Shown here: positions 36,801-48,639 of the stretch, piece by piece
How positions within the stretch are numbered: the first letter of the stretch is position 1
Layout: the number at the start of each line of letters is the position of its first letter
NCBI RefSeq assembly: GCF_954871325.1
Contig: NC_088775.1
Span: 11,509,561-11,573,560 of the forward strand
Direction of reading: 5' to 3'
DNA: 64,000 bases
From: Gordionus sp. m RMFG-2023
Lineage: Eukaryota; Nematomorpha; Gordioida; Chordodea; Parachordodidae
Made by a program: the position numbers and the translations under genes
Notes under the pieces: generated by a model
What the model was told of the DNA's origin: nothing
Seen by the model: the letters and a program-made list of their open reading frames with translations, nothing else
Databases searched by the model: none

Positions 36801-39366
36801 TTTACAAGAATAATATCTTGTAGTATTTACAAAAAATTCTTATTTTTCAAGAGGCTAAAAATAATTGAGCAAAATTATAAAATTTGGCGGCCCCTAAAAT
36901 TGTCTAATTTCTAAGGGCTGGGGGAGGGCTACCCCGTTAGCCACTCCCCCGTTTGGATGGCCCTGTCTCTAAAGGCCATTTAAATCTAATATGACTTTGA
37001 TAAAAATCGTAATATAAAGATGAGTTCAGAAATATCAACAATTTTGGTGATCCATCATGTTGAGCGTAATCGATATTTCTAAAAATTTCTAGCTAAGGGC
37101 CTGATTAGAAGTCAAAAATGACTTACAAAATCCCTCAAAAATATAATATTAAATAAAGGAATTTAGTCTTTTTCCTAGAAATATTTTTTTGTCCGAGATA
37201 TTTTTGTTTTGATTTATTAACAACTACAATATATTATAAACATTTAAAGTATGTTTTTAAGCGAAAAATATAGTGTACCACTTCATTGGGCCCGAGATCG
37301 TCAGGCCTGTAATCGTTGATGGCGGGTGACAGTTCTGACTTTATGGCCTCGAATTCCTTGTAATCGTGATTTCTATTGAGATGTATTACAATGAGCCTTT
37401 TAAACCCGGATGATTTAGCCAGTGCCAGTCTACCTTTAACCGTATTGAAAAGCCATTCACCTTCCCTTGATTTAAAAAAAAACACAATATCATTCATTCA
37501 TTCATTAAAAATAAAGATTAATAAAATTTATCTTACCCCCTCCTCTCCCCCAAGGCCGAAAGTTGATTTACTTTTGGTTAGGAATAGTGTATTAATATAT
37601 GATTGTCCAAAATGATTTCCAAAATAAATAAATAAGTAATGGCCTTTGCCACACCGAAACTAATTATTTATAGGATATGAAAACCAGAAAATAAATAAGG
37701 AATTATAAACTATGTAAGTAACCGATTTTTTAACGGATCGGATTGCGCCGATTATTCGTAATTTTTAGAATTATCGGTATTGGCCGATATCGTTAAATAG
37801 TCCGATCTGATATAAGGCGCAGTATAAAATATTATTTTATGATAAAAATTGCTAATATTTAATCATCAAAATTCTTAAACAAAATAAATATATGGCTAAA
37901 AAAAATTTATATTAATATAATACATTTTTCTTTATGTTTTTATTTATTTTTATTATATTGATAAATATATTTGGTTTATTCTATTCCTTTGTTCATTTCC
38001 AAACAAGACTTTTTTTTAATCAAATCATTTCTTTTGCAAGCTGTAAACGATTTTTTAAATTGATCAATACTTTCAATTATAAGCAATAAAAGTGGCCAAT
38101 ACCAAAAAATGAAATTTTTTAGGCTACATTAATGAGCTATTATATTTAATTTTATCATAAATATACCGTCCAAGAGGAACTATAAATGCAGCAAATTTAT
38201 GATTATCATCATCAATTACATTTTCTGTGGGACATTTTACCAAGAAAAATCTGTAACGAGGAAATGCATCCTTTTCATCAGTATACAGATCAAATTTGAT
38301 ATCGTTATTGTGGTTTATGGATAATCTTTTAATATTATTGTGTTAAAATAATAATCAAAATTTATTATATATATATTATTATATTAAAAATTAATAGTAA
38401 ATAATGAATACTTTTCAAAGTGATCCTTTTTCATCATACTATAGATAGATTGTTTATATTTGATCCATTTCAGAATTTGTTCATAAGTTTCAAATTGAAT
38501 TATTTCTTTTGTATTATCAATTTTAGTATTTTCATATTTATCAAAGGCTTCAAATGTGGTTTTATTATCAGTTTCTGAAAGTTGTTTCATAAAAAATGAG
38601 AAAATAAAAATAGGAAAGAGTTCATCCTTTTTTTCGATGCAAAACACTTTAAGTATACTAATATGAATATATTTATTTTTGTCAGGTTTAATATTAAAGA
38701 AATAAGATCGAATCATATCTAATATATGACCCTGTGCCAAAGAAACACAAATATATCGTCCAAATTTATTTAGAGATTGCTCTTCAATTTTAAATTGCTT
38801 GCCATAAGTATCAAGAGGAACTTTGAATAAAACTCTACAAATTTCACTCCACATTTTTGACAAGGTTTTATAGGTTTTCGATGATGCATTATTTGCTAAA
38901 GCATCAAGAGTTCCTTTATCAAAAACAACATTAAAATCATTTTCAGCAAATTTCATCTAAAATATGTTAAATATACTTTGTAAAAAGTATTTGATTATTT
39001 AATTACATTTAACACATCCATATTAATAAAATCCATATCATATCCTAGTTTTTTGTTTTTTTCTGAGCAAGATTTAATCACCTTTTTACTTGAATCAATA
39101 TTAATAATATTAACATATCCTTCTTTATAAAGAGAATTGCTTAAATTAGAGTTCCCGCATCCGATTATTAAAATTTTGTCTGTTTTAACAATGCAATCAA
39201 ATAGAATATTAGAAAAATCCTTATAATCTGCATACCTAAAAATGTATAAGACTACAATTAGTTTTTATTCTTACCATTCAAAATTTTTATCTCCTAAATT
39301 TTCAAAAAATTTATCCCAGAATTTAGTTTTAGAAAAATCAGAAGTATGTTTTGGTAGTGAAATCAT
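30830..39366 (-). CDS. METTL13: METTL13 (eEF1A lysine and N-terminal methyltransferase), complete, nine exons
   Basis: METTL13 has two methyltransferase domains; in mammals the N-terminal one methylates Lys55 of eEF1A and the C-terminal one its N-terminus. Exons: 39366-39275, 39235-39007, 38956-38412, 38325-38167, 37465-37282, 35680-35338, 35102-34980, 31994-31782 and 31197-30830. Phases join exactly (2, 0, 2, 2, 0, 1, 1, 1), giving 751 residues (human 699). The start MISLPKHTSDF..WDKFF matches the family. Domain 1 has the SAM loop LIIGCGNSNLS (~53-63), VVFDKGTLDA and YICVSLAQGHIL. The middle has GREGEWLFNTVKGRLALA and YRRLYFLNSPSLIQSE. Domain 2 has ENHKAMITALAL, VLIIGLGGGILPNF (~511-524), VHVCDGLDYLKNL, AIILDVNSMDP and SPPLSFIE. 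The last ~100 residues diverge from the human tail. The 3-kb intron 7 is full of transposon insertions. No break is seen in the coding sequence. Confidence 0.96.
31355..31545 (+). mobile_element. LINE 3'-end fragment with GAA-repeat tail
   Basis: The plus strand reads RGRPKITRIKVIAGNMRK, then a short linker, DVQDR, one stop and KWRGKIRRETG. This is the end of a CR1/RTE-like LINE ORF2 (GRPxxTW...MxxxxLxxxDxxDRxxWRxxI). It is followed by a gaagaagaagaag run of the sort that ends some LINEs. It sits in intron 8 of METTL13 in antisense orientation and is decayed and 5'-truncated. Confidence 0.7.
32557..32765. mobile_element. Palindromic MITE, TIR AGATTGGCGATT
   Basis: The two halves are inverted copies. 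The left runs agattggcgatt...gggagtcag...ccattttgtggtttgc, and the right half carries the same words reversed, ending aatcgccaatct. The total is 209 bp, non-coding, inside intron 7 of METTL13. It belongs to a different family from the gtgttgtta copies. Confidence 0.85.
32986..34695. mobile_element. Outer hAT-like element (TAGTGTT ends), interrupted
   Basis: The left end is tagtgtttgttaaagtaact and the right end is inverted and similar (acttttgaacagtaact / aataacacta region near 34670-34700). Both subterminal regions are rich in gtaac and gttac words. The element at 33528-34612 is inserted into it. No clear target duplication was found, so the limits are approximate. Confidence 0.5.
33528..34612. 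mobile_element. Non-autonomous hAT element, TIR CATAGGCGTAGCCA, 8-bp TSD
   Basis: The element begins cataggcgtagcca and ends tggctacgcctatg, a perfect inverted pair. It is flanked on both sides by the identical 8-mer tgaaatag (33520-33527 and 34613-34620). An 8-bp duplication is the hAT hallmark. The interior (1,085 bp) has no protein frame. It lies in intron 7 of METTL13, inside an older hAT-like element, and a partial inverted copy is at 8652-9487. Confidence 0.92.
37718..37815. mobile_element. Worn hAT terminal region with ATCGGCCGAT words
   Basis: Repeated ccgatt, ggatcgga and ggccgatatc words resemble those at 41236-41335, 42310-42410 and 35815-35910. Such subterminal repeats are common in hAT elements. 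The copy lies in METTL13 intron 4. No paired end was defined. Confidence 0.4.
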
Positions 39367-39554
39367 ATCTAACTTCAAATTTTAGTACCCAACCTTAAGA
39401 GGTACACAACACATGTTTCAATCAAAATGACATAATATGTCGGTATATTTTTTTAAAAATCTTTATTAAAGACAAATTATAAATTTAAAGTCAATTTTGT
39501 TATTTTATAATAATCGTGTATATAAATAATTCAATATTTTGGACATAACAATGT

Positions 39555-39675
39555 TCTTCTTGAATTTAAGTCAACCCAGCGGTAGAGAAAACTCTTTCAC
39601 AAAGTTCGCTAGTTTCTGGAGCACAAATTTTTTTTAGATAACGTGAAAAGATTAGGAAGTTTGATTCGCTTCTCT
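39555..39675 (-). pseudogene. hAT transposase C-terminal remnant
   Basis: The minus strand reads FSRYLKKICAPETSELCERVF followed by STAG and a stop, which is the hAT dimerisation motif (CAPATSxPSERVFSTAG). It is a fragment of a plain DNA transposon lying just upstream of the METTL13 start codon and outside the element at 40341-43162. Confidence 0.7.
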
Positions 39676-41572
39676 TTCAAAAAATTGAGGACATCCACAT
39701 ATTGTGAATGGCTTTTTATGGAAAAATTATGGCAATTGTTATAAATTACTTAAAGTGGAATCATAATTTGTATCTGTTGTTGAATCTTTTGTTGCTAATT
39801 TTGTCAAATATTTTTAATTTAATATTTATCTTGACTCTCATTCACTAAATTTACTTCCCCCATATCATTCAATCTATATATTTATGATATTTTATAATAA
39901 CTCCCGACGCTGTATATTATCGTCTATTATAAACAAACATTGACACGTTTTCAAATTTTAAATATTGGGTCTAGAAGAGGACCTAACACATGGATTATTT
40001 ATGAAATATAAAATATTTAAATAAATGAACATACTTATATATAATTACTTATAGATCACAAACTGGAATTGGTAAGGTTTTTTTTAAAATCATATTTTCC
40101 TTTAAGTAAAGGATTTCTGAGCTACCATTATCATTCACGATTAAATTTATTATAATTTAACTTCTAAAAAGTAATGCCAATTCACGCTAGGCCTTTTTGT
40201 GCATACAGAAATTAAACTGTTTTTTAGATTTTGAAAGAAAAGCTAATATAGTTCTCTTATTAGATCTGATTAACAGTTTGAGATAGTGTTTCAATCAAAA
40301 CGTTATTTTTCTCCAGATATGCTTTCAAGCAAAATGCAACCAGAGTTGGGCAGGTCCTCCAGAAAAAGAATCTAGATACAGATACAGATTCTTTATAAAA
40401 AAATGAATCTTAGATACAGATACTAGTATCTTTTTCAAAATATCAAAAAGATACAAGATAAAAGATACTTGTATCTTTTACTAAATTAGAGTATTTTAAA
40501 TACAAGATCCTTTTAAATTATAAATACCAATTAAATTAGATGAGTTTATAAAATACAGTTTTTATTATTTATTTGTGAAGAACATAGCAAACACATATAA
40601 GAATTATTTGCAATAATTAATAAAATATTTATTAATAAATTAATTATAATAACCAGGGATTTTAATATTAGTTTTTACCTATTAATAGCTTAAACAGGGA
40701 AGGGAGAGTAGTATATTTAATGGGAGTTGAAAATTTGCAAATAAGAAATAAGAAAAATAATAAAATCAAATGATTTATTATAATTGCAGGTTATTTTCTG
40801 TGTTGTTTTAAATATAGCTTATATTCGGAGTATATGGCTAAATGGCATCTCTAAAAAATATATACTAGTTTTATTTTATTCATTATCTTTAATAATATTT
40901 ATCATTACTTATTTGTGATTTTTATGTATTATTTAAATTAGTTTATTTTCTAATATGACTTATTAATTCTTGCGTTTGTAATATCATATATATAAATATC
41001 ATGTAAATATCTTTTCAAATTTTTTTTATAAATTTCTTGCAAAATCATTAATAATATATAAAAAATATCGTAATAATGTACAACTTTATATTATAAATAT
41101 TAAATACATAATTATTATTAAAAAAATATACATAAAAATGGATTTCGATTTTATTTATAAAAATAAATGATTTTATATATAATTTTTTTTAAAATTTTAT
41201 AACATTTTATTTTTGTTAAAGAAGCCATTTTATATCGGATCAAATTTTATAATATTGGCGGATAACCGATATTTTAAAATGGGTGAAACCGGCCCGATCC
41301 GATCCGATCCGATAAAAAATCGGCGCATCCCTAATATATTTTATATATAATTATTTTAGCAAGTTCTTATTAGAGAAAATATTTAAGCTACAATTGATTT
41401 ATGAAAATATTAGATAATTTTAAAAGGCGCTTAATAAAATTATTATAATAAGGTAGAATTTAACTTTATTAGTTACTTTTATTTATTTATAATATAAGTA
41501 AAATTACATTACAGTATTTATTTACAAAATTTAATCAATTTAAAATGCATTAAAGAATATTATTTAAAGGTA

Positions 41573-41833
41573 GTGCCCATTAAGACTAAGTTAATGGTAA
41601 ACAGACTTAGGTGGTATGGGCACACAATGAGAAGGCCTATGAACTACATAGGAAATAAAGTTGAAAGTTTGGAAGTGATGGGCAAACGTAAAAGAGGAAG
41701 GCCAAAACTTCAATGGGGCCATAAAGTTAGAGCCAATATAAAGAAGTATAAAATAGATAAAAGAGATTGTATGAATAACATAAAGTGGGGAGAGATGTTG
41801 AAGGAGCTTACCACCAGAAAAGGTGAAAGCTAA
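41573..41833 (+). mobile_element. LINE ORF2 C-terminal fragment, frame open to the stop
   Basis: The 86-codon frame contains RLRWYGHTMRRP, GKRKRGRPKLQW and a Trp-rich helical end, the conserved tail of RTE/CR1-like LINE polymerases. Nothing of the reverse transcriptase or endonuclease lies upstream, so it is a 5'-truncated copy. The frame has no breaks, so it is fairly recent. It lies inside the hAT element at 40341-43162 and must be younger than that insertion, unless the hAT carried it along. Confidence 0.85.
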
Positions 41834-42541
41834 AAGAGAAAAAAAACAAACAATTATGTTTAATAATTAATTAATAAATATTCTGCCATATTGTTATTTT
41901 TTTGCGCATTCTATTTATAAAGGTGTGCGAGATTCTCTTCAGAATCTGTTTTTAGTGAAGCTGGTGATATTAACAGTTATTATCGCCGCAAGCTGACCTC
42001 TGATAAATTGGAAATATTGGTATTTTTAAAAAGAAATCTTCGTTATATTAATGTTAAATATTTATTTCAAATTTCATAATATAATTGTTTATTACTTATT
42101 ATGTATATAGATTAATGTTATTATTATATAAAAGTGATTTAATAATAAAAATATTTTATATACTTTTTGAATTGCAATTGAATTGAATATAAACTATAAC
42201 TCATCATTATAATATATTTGAGTGACATAAGTTATGGTATAGTTAAATTATAGATGTTATACTAATAAAGTATATTAAAAATTAAAAGCATTGGTATCTT
42301 TAGAGAATACAAAATTAGATATGATATCGGATCGGTAATCGGCGGATATCAATTTAATATCGGGAATATCGGATCGGCCTCCAAAAAGTTATATCGACAC
42401 ACTCCTAAAAAATATATATCCAAAATGATTTTAATTTGTAATCAACCATCTTCTATAAAAATTTTTAATAACAATTATCTAAGAGGGACTTAGGTATAGG
42501 TATTATTATGTTGATAATTATAAAATAAAAATATAATATAC

Positions 42542-42748
42542 TTTAATATGTTTAACAAAGTTTGTAAAGGAGTTTGTTGAACCTTTAATAACTTTTTTAC
42601 TTGTGCAATATTGACATTCAGCTTGTACCTTGTTCTTTTTCACATGAATTACTTTATAAAATTTTCCATCTAGAATTTTAAGATTCGGATTTGATTCAGG
42701 AGAACCCATCTCCATAATTTCATCTTCACTACTATGATTGTTAAACAT
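42542..42748 (-). CDS. BED zinc-finger exon of a hAT transposase
   Basis: The frame starts at ATG 42748 and ends at a donor after VKHIK (gtatat). It holds VQAECQYCTSKKVIKGST and NSFTNFVKHIK, the first three zinc ligands (C-x2-C...H) of a BED finger, which binds transposon ends. The second His/Cys would be in the next exon, which is not found. The acidic N-terminus (SSEDEIMEMGSPES) is normal for these proteins. A transposon gene, not a host gene. Confidence 0.7.
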
Positions 42749-43555
42749 TTTACAAATTAAAAAATATTACATATAAAATATAAAATATATCCTTCTCTTA
42801 TTTAGTTTTGGTGTTGTTATTTTTAATCAATCTATCTTTGTGACCTATAACATTTCCTACTAATTTTGGTTATCAATATATTTAAAATATAGCGGGAAAA
42901 AATAAAGAAAATAATACAAGATTTCACGAAGAAAATAAAGTTACATTGTGTGATATGTAAATGTTTTAAACAAGAATATTAAAAAGAATCTGTATCTGTA
43001 TCTTTTTAAAGAAAATGAAAAAGATACAAGATTCTTTTCAAAATAAAGGATCTTAGATACAGATACTAGTATCTTATTAAAAATGTCAATAAGATGCTGA
43101 GTACAAGATACAAAAGGATCTTGTATCTTAGATACAAGTATTCGCGGTACTGCCCAACTCTGAATGCAACCTAGTTGGGACATTTAATATTAACGTTTTC
43201 ATATGTGTGGTATAATGGTTATTTTTTATGTAATTCTTTTTATTTTTTTTTGTAATATTAATATGGGATAGGTTGTTTTTATGATTGCTTAATTTTTTTA
43301 AAAAAATTTTTTATATAAATAAATTTTAAAATTTAATAGTGAAGTAATTTTATTAAAAAAAAGTTGTGAAATATATCTTTTGTTTGAATGTTATCACTTT
43401 AGAATTTACGACATATATTATTTATAAATTTTTGACAAATTTATAATCCTATATAACGAACAAATTATTTTCAATATCGGGTCAATCACTGCAAAATTTT
43501 TTTGATAATAATAATAGATCCATTAACATCCAAAGAGTCAAATAATTTTGGGCGG

Positions 43556-45195
43556 GATCCAGGGTTATTAAAGTAGCGATTTTTTTATTAGCGGCAGTAG
43601 TGCACATATTTAAGAAAAAAATAGTGATCGTGGTAGCTCGCTACTAATTTAGACTCTTTCAATTTTATATAATAAATACACATAAAAATTATTAAAATAT
43701 ATCAATAATTAATTATAAAATCATAATCTTTTCATTTGATTTAATTTTGTAATTTACATTTAAAAATACACATTATAAATTTTGTTTTCAAAATAATTTA
43801 AAAGTAGACGATAGAGATTGACATTTAAAATAATTTTGGTACAGATCATATCAACAAAGTAATTCCCTGGAAAATGATGATAATATGGAATTTCCTTTTC
43901 CTGAATTGGCAAAATATTTTAATCTCGATAAAAAGATTAACACGGGGTATTAATTTCATTGTAAGATGTGCCGGAAGGTTTTATTATCAAACAAAACTAA
44001 GTAGTTACAACAAAAAAACATATATGTAATAGTATTTCCAAACAAATTTAATATAAATATGTAATACAATCCTTAATCTTTAAAATAAAATTTGAAACAA
44101 AGCTGCATCTAATAGTTTTTGAACTAGATGAGTTTATGTGAAAGATGATTTTCTGGCTCCAAACATGATATGTGTCAACTGTTTAAAAATATATTATAAA
44201 TTAAAAATTACAATGAATAATTAATATTAACATTTTAATGAATTCTCAGACTCATCTATTTAGTGATAATATTTTATAAATTATTATCTGAATTTAAATG
44301 TGCCTAATAACCAATGCTAAAAATTGTTTATTTCATTCTTTTCACATTTTAGCTAATATTGAGAGAAATTGGTTCAATAGACAAAAAGTTAATGAATGGT
44401 GATCTGGCCTGTTGGCAAACATGGCCAACCACTTATCCTCTAAATATTTTTATTCTAATTATTACTATTATAATTTTAGACTAACCCTAGATCAAAAATC
44501 CCACCTACTATGAATGATTTTTTGGAATAAATAATAATACTATTGAAAATCCCTTAGATTTTTTTTAAATTTAAAAATATTAAATATGGCCAAAAATTTT
44601 TAAAAAATATTTGTCCTGCCTTGTCCAATCCTCAACAATTTTTTTATTTATCCCTAAATGCCCGACCCGAAATAAAAATTATTTGTTCACCCGACCTGCC
44701 CGAATTTATATAAATATAGAAAATTTTAATATATTTTTGATTGTACGAAAAATATTCTACAATTAAAAAATTTTAGCGCCTTGTTTCTTGCAAGAATTTT
44801 AAAATATATTTAATTTTTGACAAAATGTAAGGATATCATATTGAAAAATTTAAACCCGATCCGGCATGACCCGAATTTTTTTTTAAAAATACCCGAACCA
44901 ACCCAAACCGAAATTATTTTTTAAGAAAGGCCTGGGTATGGGTCGGACCATGATTTGCAGATCTAGTGTAAATGTTATTATTATTGAGATGTAATAAAAA
45001 ATAAAGAAATTATATATGTATATATTTGAAATTTTAGTTCATATCTATCATTTGTGGAAATAGAGATATTATTTCTTTTTAAAAATTATAATGTAGCGCA
45101 AAAATGAGCTAATAGCGCACTACCTTTTTGAAAAAGCTAGCGGTAGCGATAGCGCGTTAATTTTAAAAATAGCAATTAACAACAGTAGCGGGTCA
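43556..45195 (+). mobile_element. Degenerate hAT-like element with BED-finger remnant
   Basis: Both flanks (43556-43670 and 45090-45195) are rich in tagcg and gctac words in inverted arrangement, like hAT subterminal regions. Inside, at about 43890-44020, the plus strand reads FPELAKYFNLDKKINTGY, a stop, then FHCKMCRKVLLSNKTK, a broken BED finger. A further repeat with cccgacctgcccga words (44570-44960) interrupts it. Limits are approximate and no target duplication is clear. Confidence 0.5.
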
Positions 45196-45567
45196 AAGGG
45201 AAATCATAAAAGACATGGGGATCTGATAATACTCACGAATATCTTCTTGAATAAAAATATTTCGAAAATATCGATTATAAAATCGTTTAAACATTTTTAT
45301 ATATTTCATTAATAATAATTATATAAATTTTAATAGTATATTTCGATTTAATGAATAAAACTGTGTAAATTTTAATTTTCTAGATAACTTATATAATATA
45401 GAATTTTACAGAAATATTTTGCTCTATTTCATATAAAAATTTAATTGATAACTCCCAAAAATTTATCCTATCCTAGGCAAAAAATATTATAGAACAAGAT
45501 TATTTTTAGATCGTTATAAAATTTCAAGTGATTAGATTATGATTGAAATGCTACATTTAAACCAATT

Positions 45568-45700
45568 TTTATAAAATGACAAACTCAATATTTTATTCAG
45601 AAAAATATTAGGCAAGCCTGAAAATATTGCTCATAGATGGCACAAAAACTTGGACATCTATTAAAGAAATCTCGAGGCTTAGCAACTAACAAATGATGAA
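45568..45700. mobile_element. Palindromic MITE copy D, partial
   Basis: The central part only: ggcaagcctgaaaatattgc, tcatagatggcacaaaaact and aatctcgaggcttagc, a near match to copies G-I. The outer arms are missing or worn. Confidence 0.7.
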
Positions 45701-46060
45701 ATCATTGATATATTTAATAAAAATCTGTCCTTGATAGAAAACAAACTATGTAATAGTAAAAAGATATAAATCACGATTAATGAAACAAGAAGATTTTAAA
45801 TTGCCTATATCAAGGCAAATATTCAAGAAACTATATTTTACATATATATAATAAATGCTTTTAAAATGTTTATAGGTCTTTGTTTTAAGTAAATGCTTTT
45901 TGGGGACATGGCACCTGTTGAAAATTTAATCCATTCTTTATTTGTTTAAATTGTCAATGAATTTCACACGTTCTTTATAATTATTTTCCCTTATATTTAT
46001 CAATAAAGTAGTTTGAATAATATATATATTTTTTTGCAGCTCAAAAGCGCCACGTAGGAA

Positions 46061-46115
46061 AGCTCATCCTTCATCGGGTGTAGCTCATCCTTCATCGGGT
46101 TTAGCTCATCCTTTC
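46061..46115. repeat. 21-bp tandem repeat, about 2.6 copies
   Basis: The unit begins agctcatccttcatcgggt and recurs at 46061, 46082 and 46103 with one base change. It is not coding in any obvious way. Confidence 0.85.
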
Positions 46116-46678
46116 CTAAAATTTTATTTTGGAAAAATAAATACTGTCATAAATTCCTAAAAAGTAAATAAGTGGAATAAAATGAGATATTATTACTCGA
46201 TATTATAAAGTATAGTTTTAATTTTATGGAAGCTTGCCTTTTAGGACTCGTATGCTCCCTGATCTACATTATTATAAATTGTTTGAAATTTAGATTTTGC
46301 TATGTTGCGACATTCATTCTTAAGATATTAAGTATAAACTTAAGAAACCGAACCGTACTGTTGAGTTATATCTCTATGAAATGCTATATGTAAACATAGT
46401 TCGGGGGAGGGAAGGGGGTTCTGTGAAGATTAAATTAGGAAATTTAGATTTTCCAGGGTTCTGTAATTATGGTCATTTATAAAAAGGCTAATGGATTATA
46501 GATAGAAAAAAAGGTATTATCTTTAGGAATGGTTGAATTCAATTATAATATATCAACTTATATTAAATCAAATTTTAATTTTTTTAATAGAGATAATCCA
46601 AGGAGTATGGTAGATCATGAATAAAAAAAAAGTTACCTTAAATATAATAAAAATGCCCTTTACTCTCAATTATATAAC

Positions 46679-46993
46679 TTAACAACCCAAAATAATTCTT
46701 TCTAATAATATTAAATAAATACCATTGACCATTAACAACGATCCATATTTAACATAATTATCTTTATTTCCAATAAAATCACAACAATCTAACATAAAAT
46801 ATGTAGAAAAATATAATATAATATAATTATCCAATTCTTCATTTCTCAAAGGTCCACAGATGACATCCAAAGGTCCACAGCTGACATCAAATCCAATATC
46901 TCCCAATCTCCCACTACGGGTTTTTCCGAACAATGAAACACACCCCGTGATCCTTATCTCCTCTTCTTCCCCCAAGGAAAACTTAATTCCCCT
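46679..46993 (-). CDS. Coding-like minus-strand exon, unknown
   Basis: A frame of about 105 codons runs from a possible acceptor (tttctgacag, just above 46993) to the stop at 46679. It is long for DNA this AT-rich. It begins KFSLGEEEEIRITGC and contains an internal duplicated CGPLDVICGPL (a 21-bp tandem repeat at DNA level), then turns hydrophobic with several Cys (YFMLDCCDFIG). No family is recognised and no neighbouring exon was found. It could be the last exon of a gene or a chance open frame. Confidence 0.3.
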   Translation of the reverse strand, partial: RGIKFSLGEEEEIRITGCVSLFGKTRSGRLGDIGFDVSCGPLDVICGPLRNEELDNYIILYFSTYFMLDCCDFIGNKDNYVKYGSLLMVNGIYLILLERIILGC

Positions 46994-47725
46994 GTCAGAA
47001 AATAACTGACATTTGATGTATTATATTAAATTTATTTCTTCTTTTTTTCAACAGTTACAACAATGAATATAGCAGGTTATTTGTTGTTGGTAGAGGTGAT
47101 TAAAAGGGCAAATATTTTAAAATGTAATTAATATTAGGTCCATAAAATAATTTGTATAAATGGAGAAACAAAAAGACGATATGATTTCTATAATTTTTAC
47201 CTTGTAATTAAAATCATATGCACTCTGGTAAATAATTTATTTTTTTGTTGAATAAGGAGACATTATCTTAAAACTTCTGCTATAAACCACAAAATTATTG
47301 TAATACTCCCAAAAAATATTAAATTCCTATATATGTATAATAATTCATCACCATATCGCCCCCCCCTATTCCACTCCAAAAAAATTTTTTTATTGGAAGT
47401 TTATTTCTTCTTATTAAATATAAATAAATAATTTACGCTGAAAGAAATAGTAGTCAAAAAAACGGGGCAGGAAGGGGTATGTATTACTAAACATCTGTGT
47501 TAAACGATTAAATATTCATTATTTATGAGTAATTTTTTAAAGTAGTGTAAATTTTATAGTATACTCTGTGGGGTAAAATGACGTTTAATACTTTGATTAT
47601 ACTTCTTTTTGTTATCTAATAATTTTGAGTCTTACTGGCTTAAAAACATCATATCCATTACTAAACAAATAATATCATTGCTTTTTCAATTTTATTTTAT
47701 TTAAAAAACTTATTTATTTCACAAC

Positions 47726-48631
47726 TCATTTTTTACAATAACAGTGATCATGTAAGATATCGGACATAATAACAGATACATTATCAATTTGTTTTACAGA
47801 GCAGTGTTCGTTATTTTTATTTATAATTTTGATTAATTTATCGATATTTTTGAATTGTAGTCTTTTAATAACTTTCTTCTTATTTTTTATCCATTCTTTT
47901 ATCTAATAACATTAAATAGGAATATCAATGTGCATATATAATAAATATATCTACTTGTTCTTCCCTCAGACCTAGAGTGAGTGAAAGCTGCTTTACAGCT
48001 TTAAAACCAATTCGGTCGTCTTTAAAGCTACATTCAAGAACGTTATTTTGATATTCGGATATCTCTACGTTTTCTAAAAGATTTGTATTAGAATTATATT
48101 AATATTTTAACTAATTTCATTGGATAAAATAATGAAAAAGATATATAAGATTTATTTATATAGAATAATACCTAATAAAATATGCTGTTGATTAGCTGAT
48201 GGATTTTGTTGAGATGCAGTGTCCTCTAATAGATCGAAGATACCGTTTAGGTAAAATTCGCAGTTTGTCAAATCATTGTCCAAAAGTGTTTCTTCTTCAG
48301 ACCAGTTTTGGGGCAAGATGGGTTGTTCTTCATAGATTTTGTTATGAAAACAATTCTTGACACTTTTACAGGAGTTTGAATTTCGATTTGGATTCTCATT
48401 AGGATAAATCTGATTTGGTGAGACGTCAAGGTGTTCTAATTCATCTTGATTTATTTCATGGAGACTGTAATCTATTTAAATTTACACATGAAAGCGAAAT
48501 AAATTGTATGTACTTATTTAATCTTTTATAAATTTAATATATTTTTTTTTTAAATTACCTTTATCTTTTAAACATTTTTGGTAGTAATCGCCGAAGAAAG
48601 TTGTTTCAGATGTTGAAAATTTCATGTTCAT
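47726..48631 (-). CDS. Divergent homeobox gene 1, complete, four exons
   Basis: A presumed transcription factor of 222 residues. Exons are 48631-48559, 48471-48172, 48073-47955 and 47902-47726, with phases 1, 1, 0 joining cleanly. The start is MNMKFSTSETTFFGDYYQKC. Residues ~25-124 are acidic and Asn/Gln-rich. The homeodomain (about 125-180) reads ISEYQNNVLECSF, then KDDRIGFKAVKQLSLTLGL, then REEQ-IKEWIKNKKKVIKRL. Trp48 and Asn51 of the recognition helix are kept, but Phe49 is Ile and Arg53 is Lys. The basic N-terminal arm (Arg5) is absent, and the loop between helices 1 and 2 is one residue short. The last intron lies at homeodomain position 44/45, a known site in animal homeobox genes. The family within homeodomains cannot be named. 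DNA binding may be altered. Confidence 0.8.
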
Positions 48632-48639
48632 TTTTAAAA

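Larger units (their letters stand above)
40341..43162 (-). mobile_element. hAT transposon, TIR CAGAGTTGGGCAG, 8-bp TSD, with later insertions
   Basis: The ends cagagttgggcag and ctgcccaactctg are perfect inverted repeats flanked by the identical 8-mer aatgcaac (40333-40340 and 43163-43170). Both subterminal regions repeat agatacagatac words. Near the right end a minus-strand exon (42748-42542) encodes a BED zinc finger. A LINE tail (41573-41833) and pieces of another hAT with ATCGGC words (41236-41335, 42310-42410) have entered it. No transposase core is visible, so it is a dead or internally deleted copy. Confidence 0.9.
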
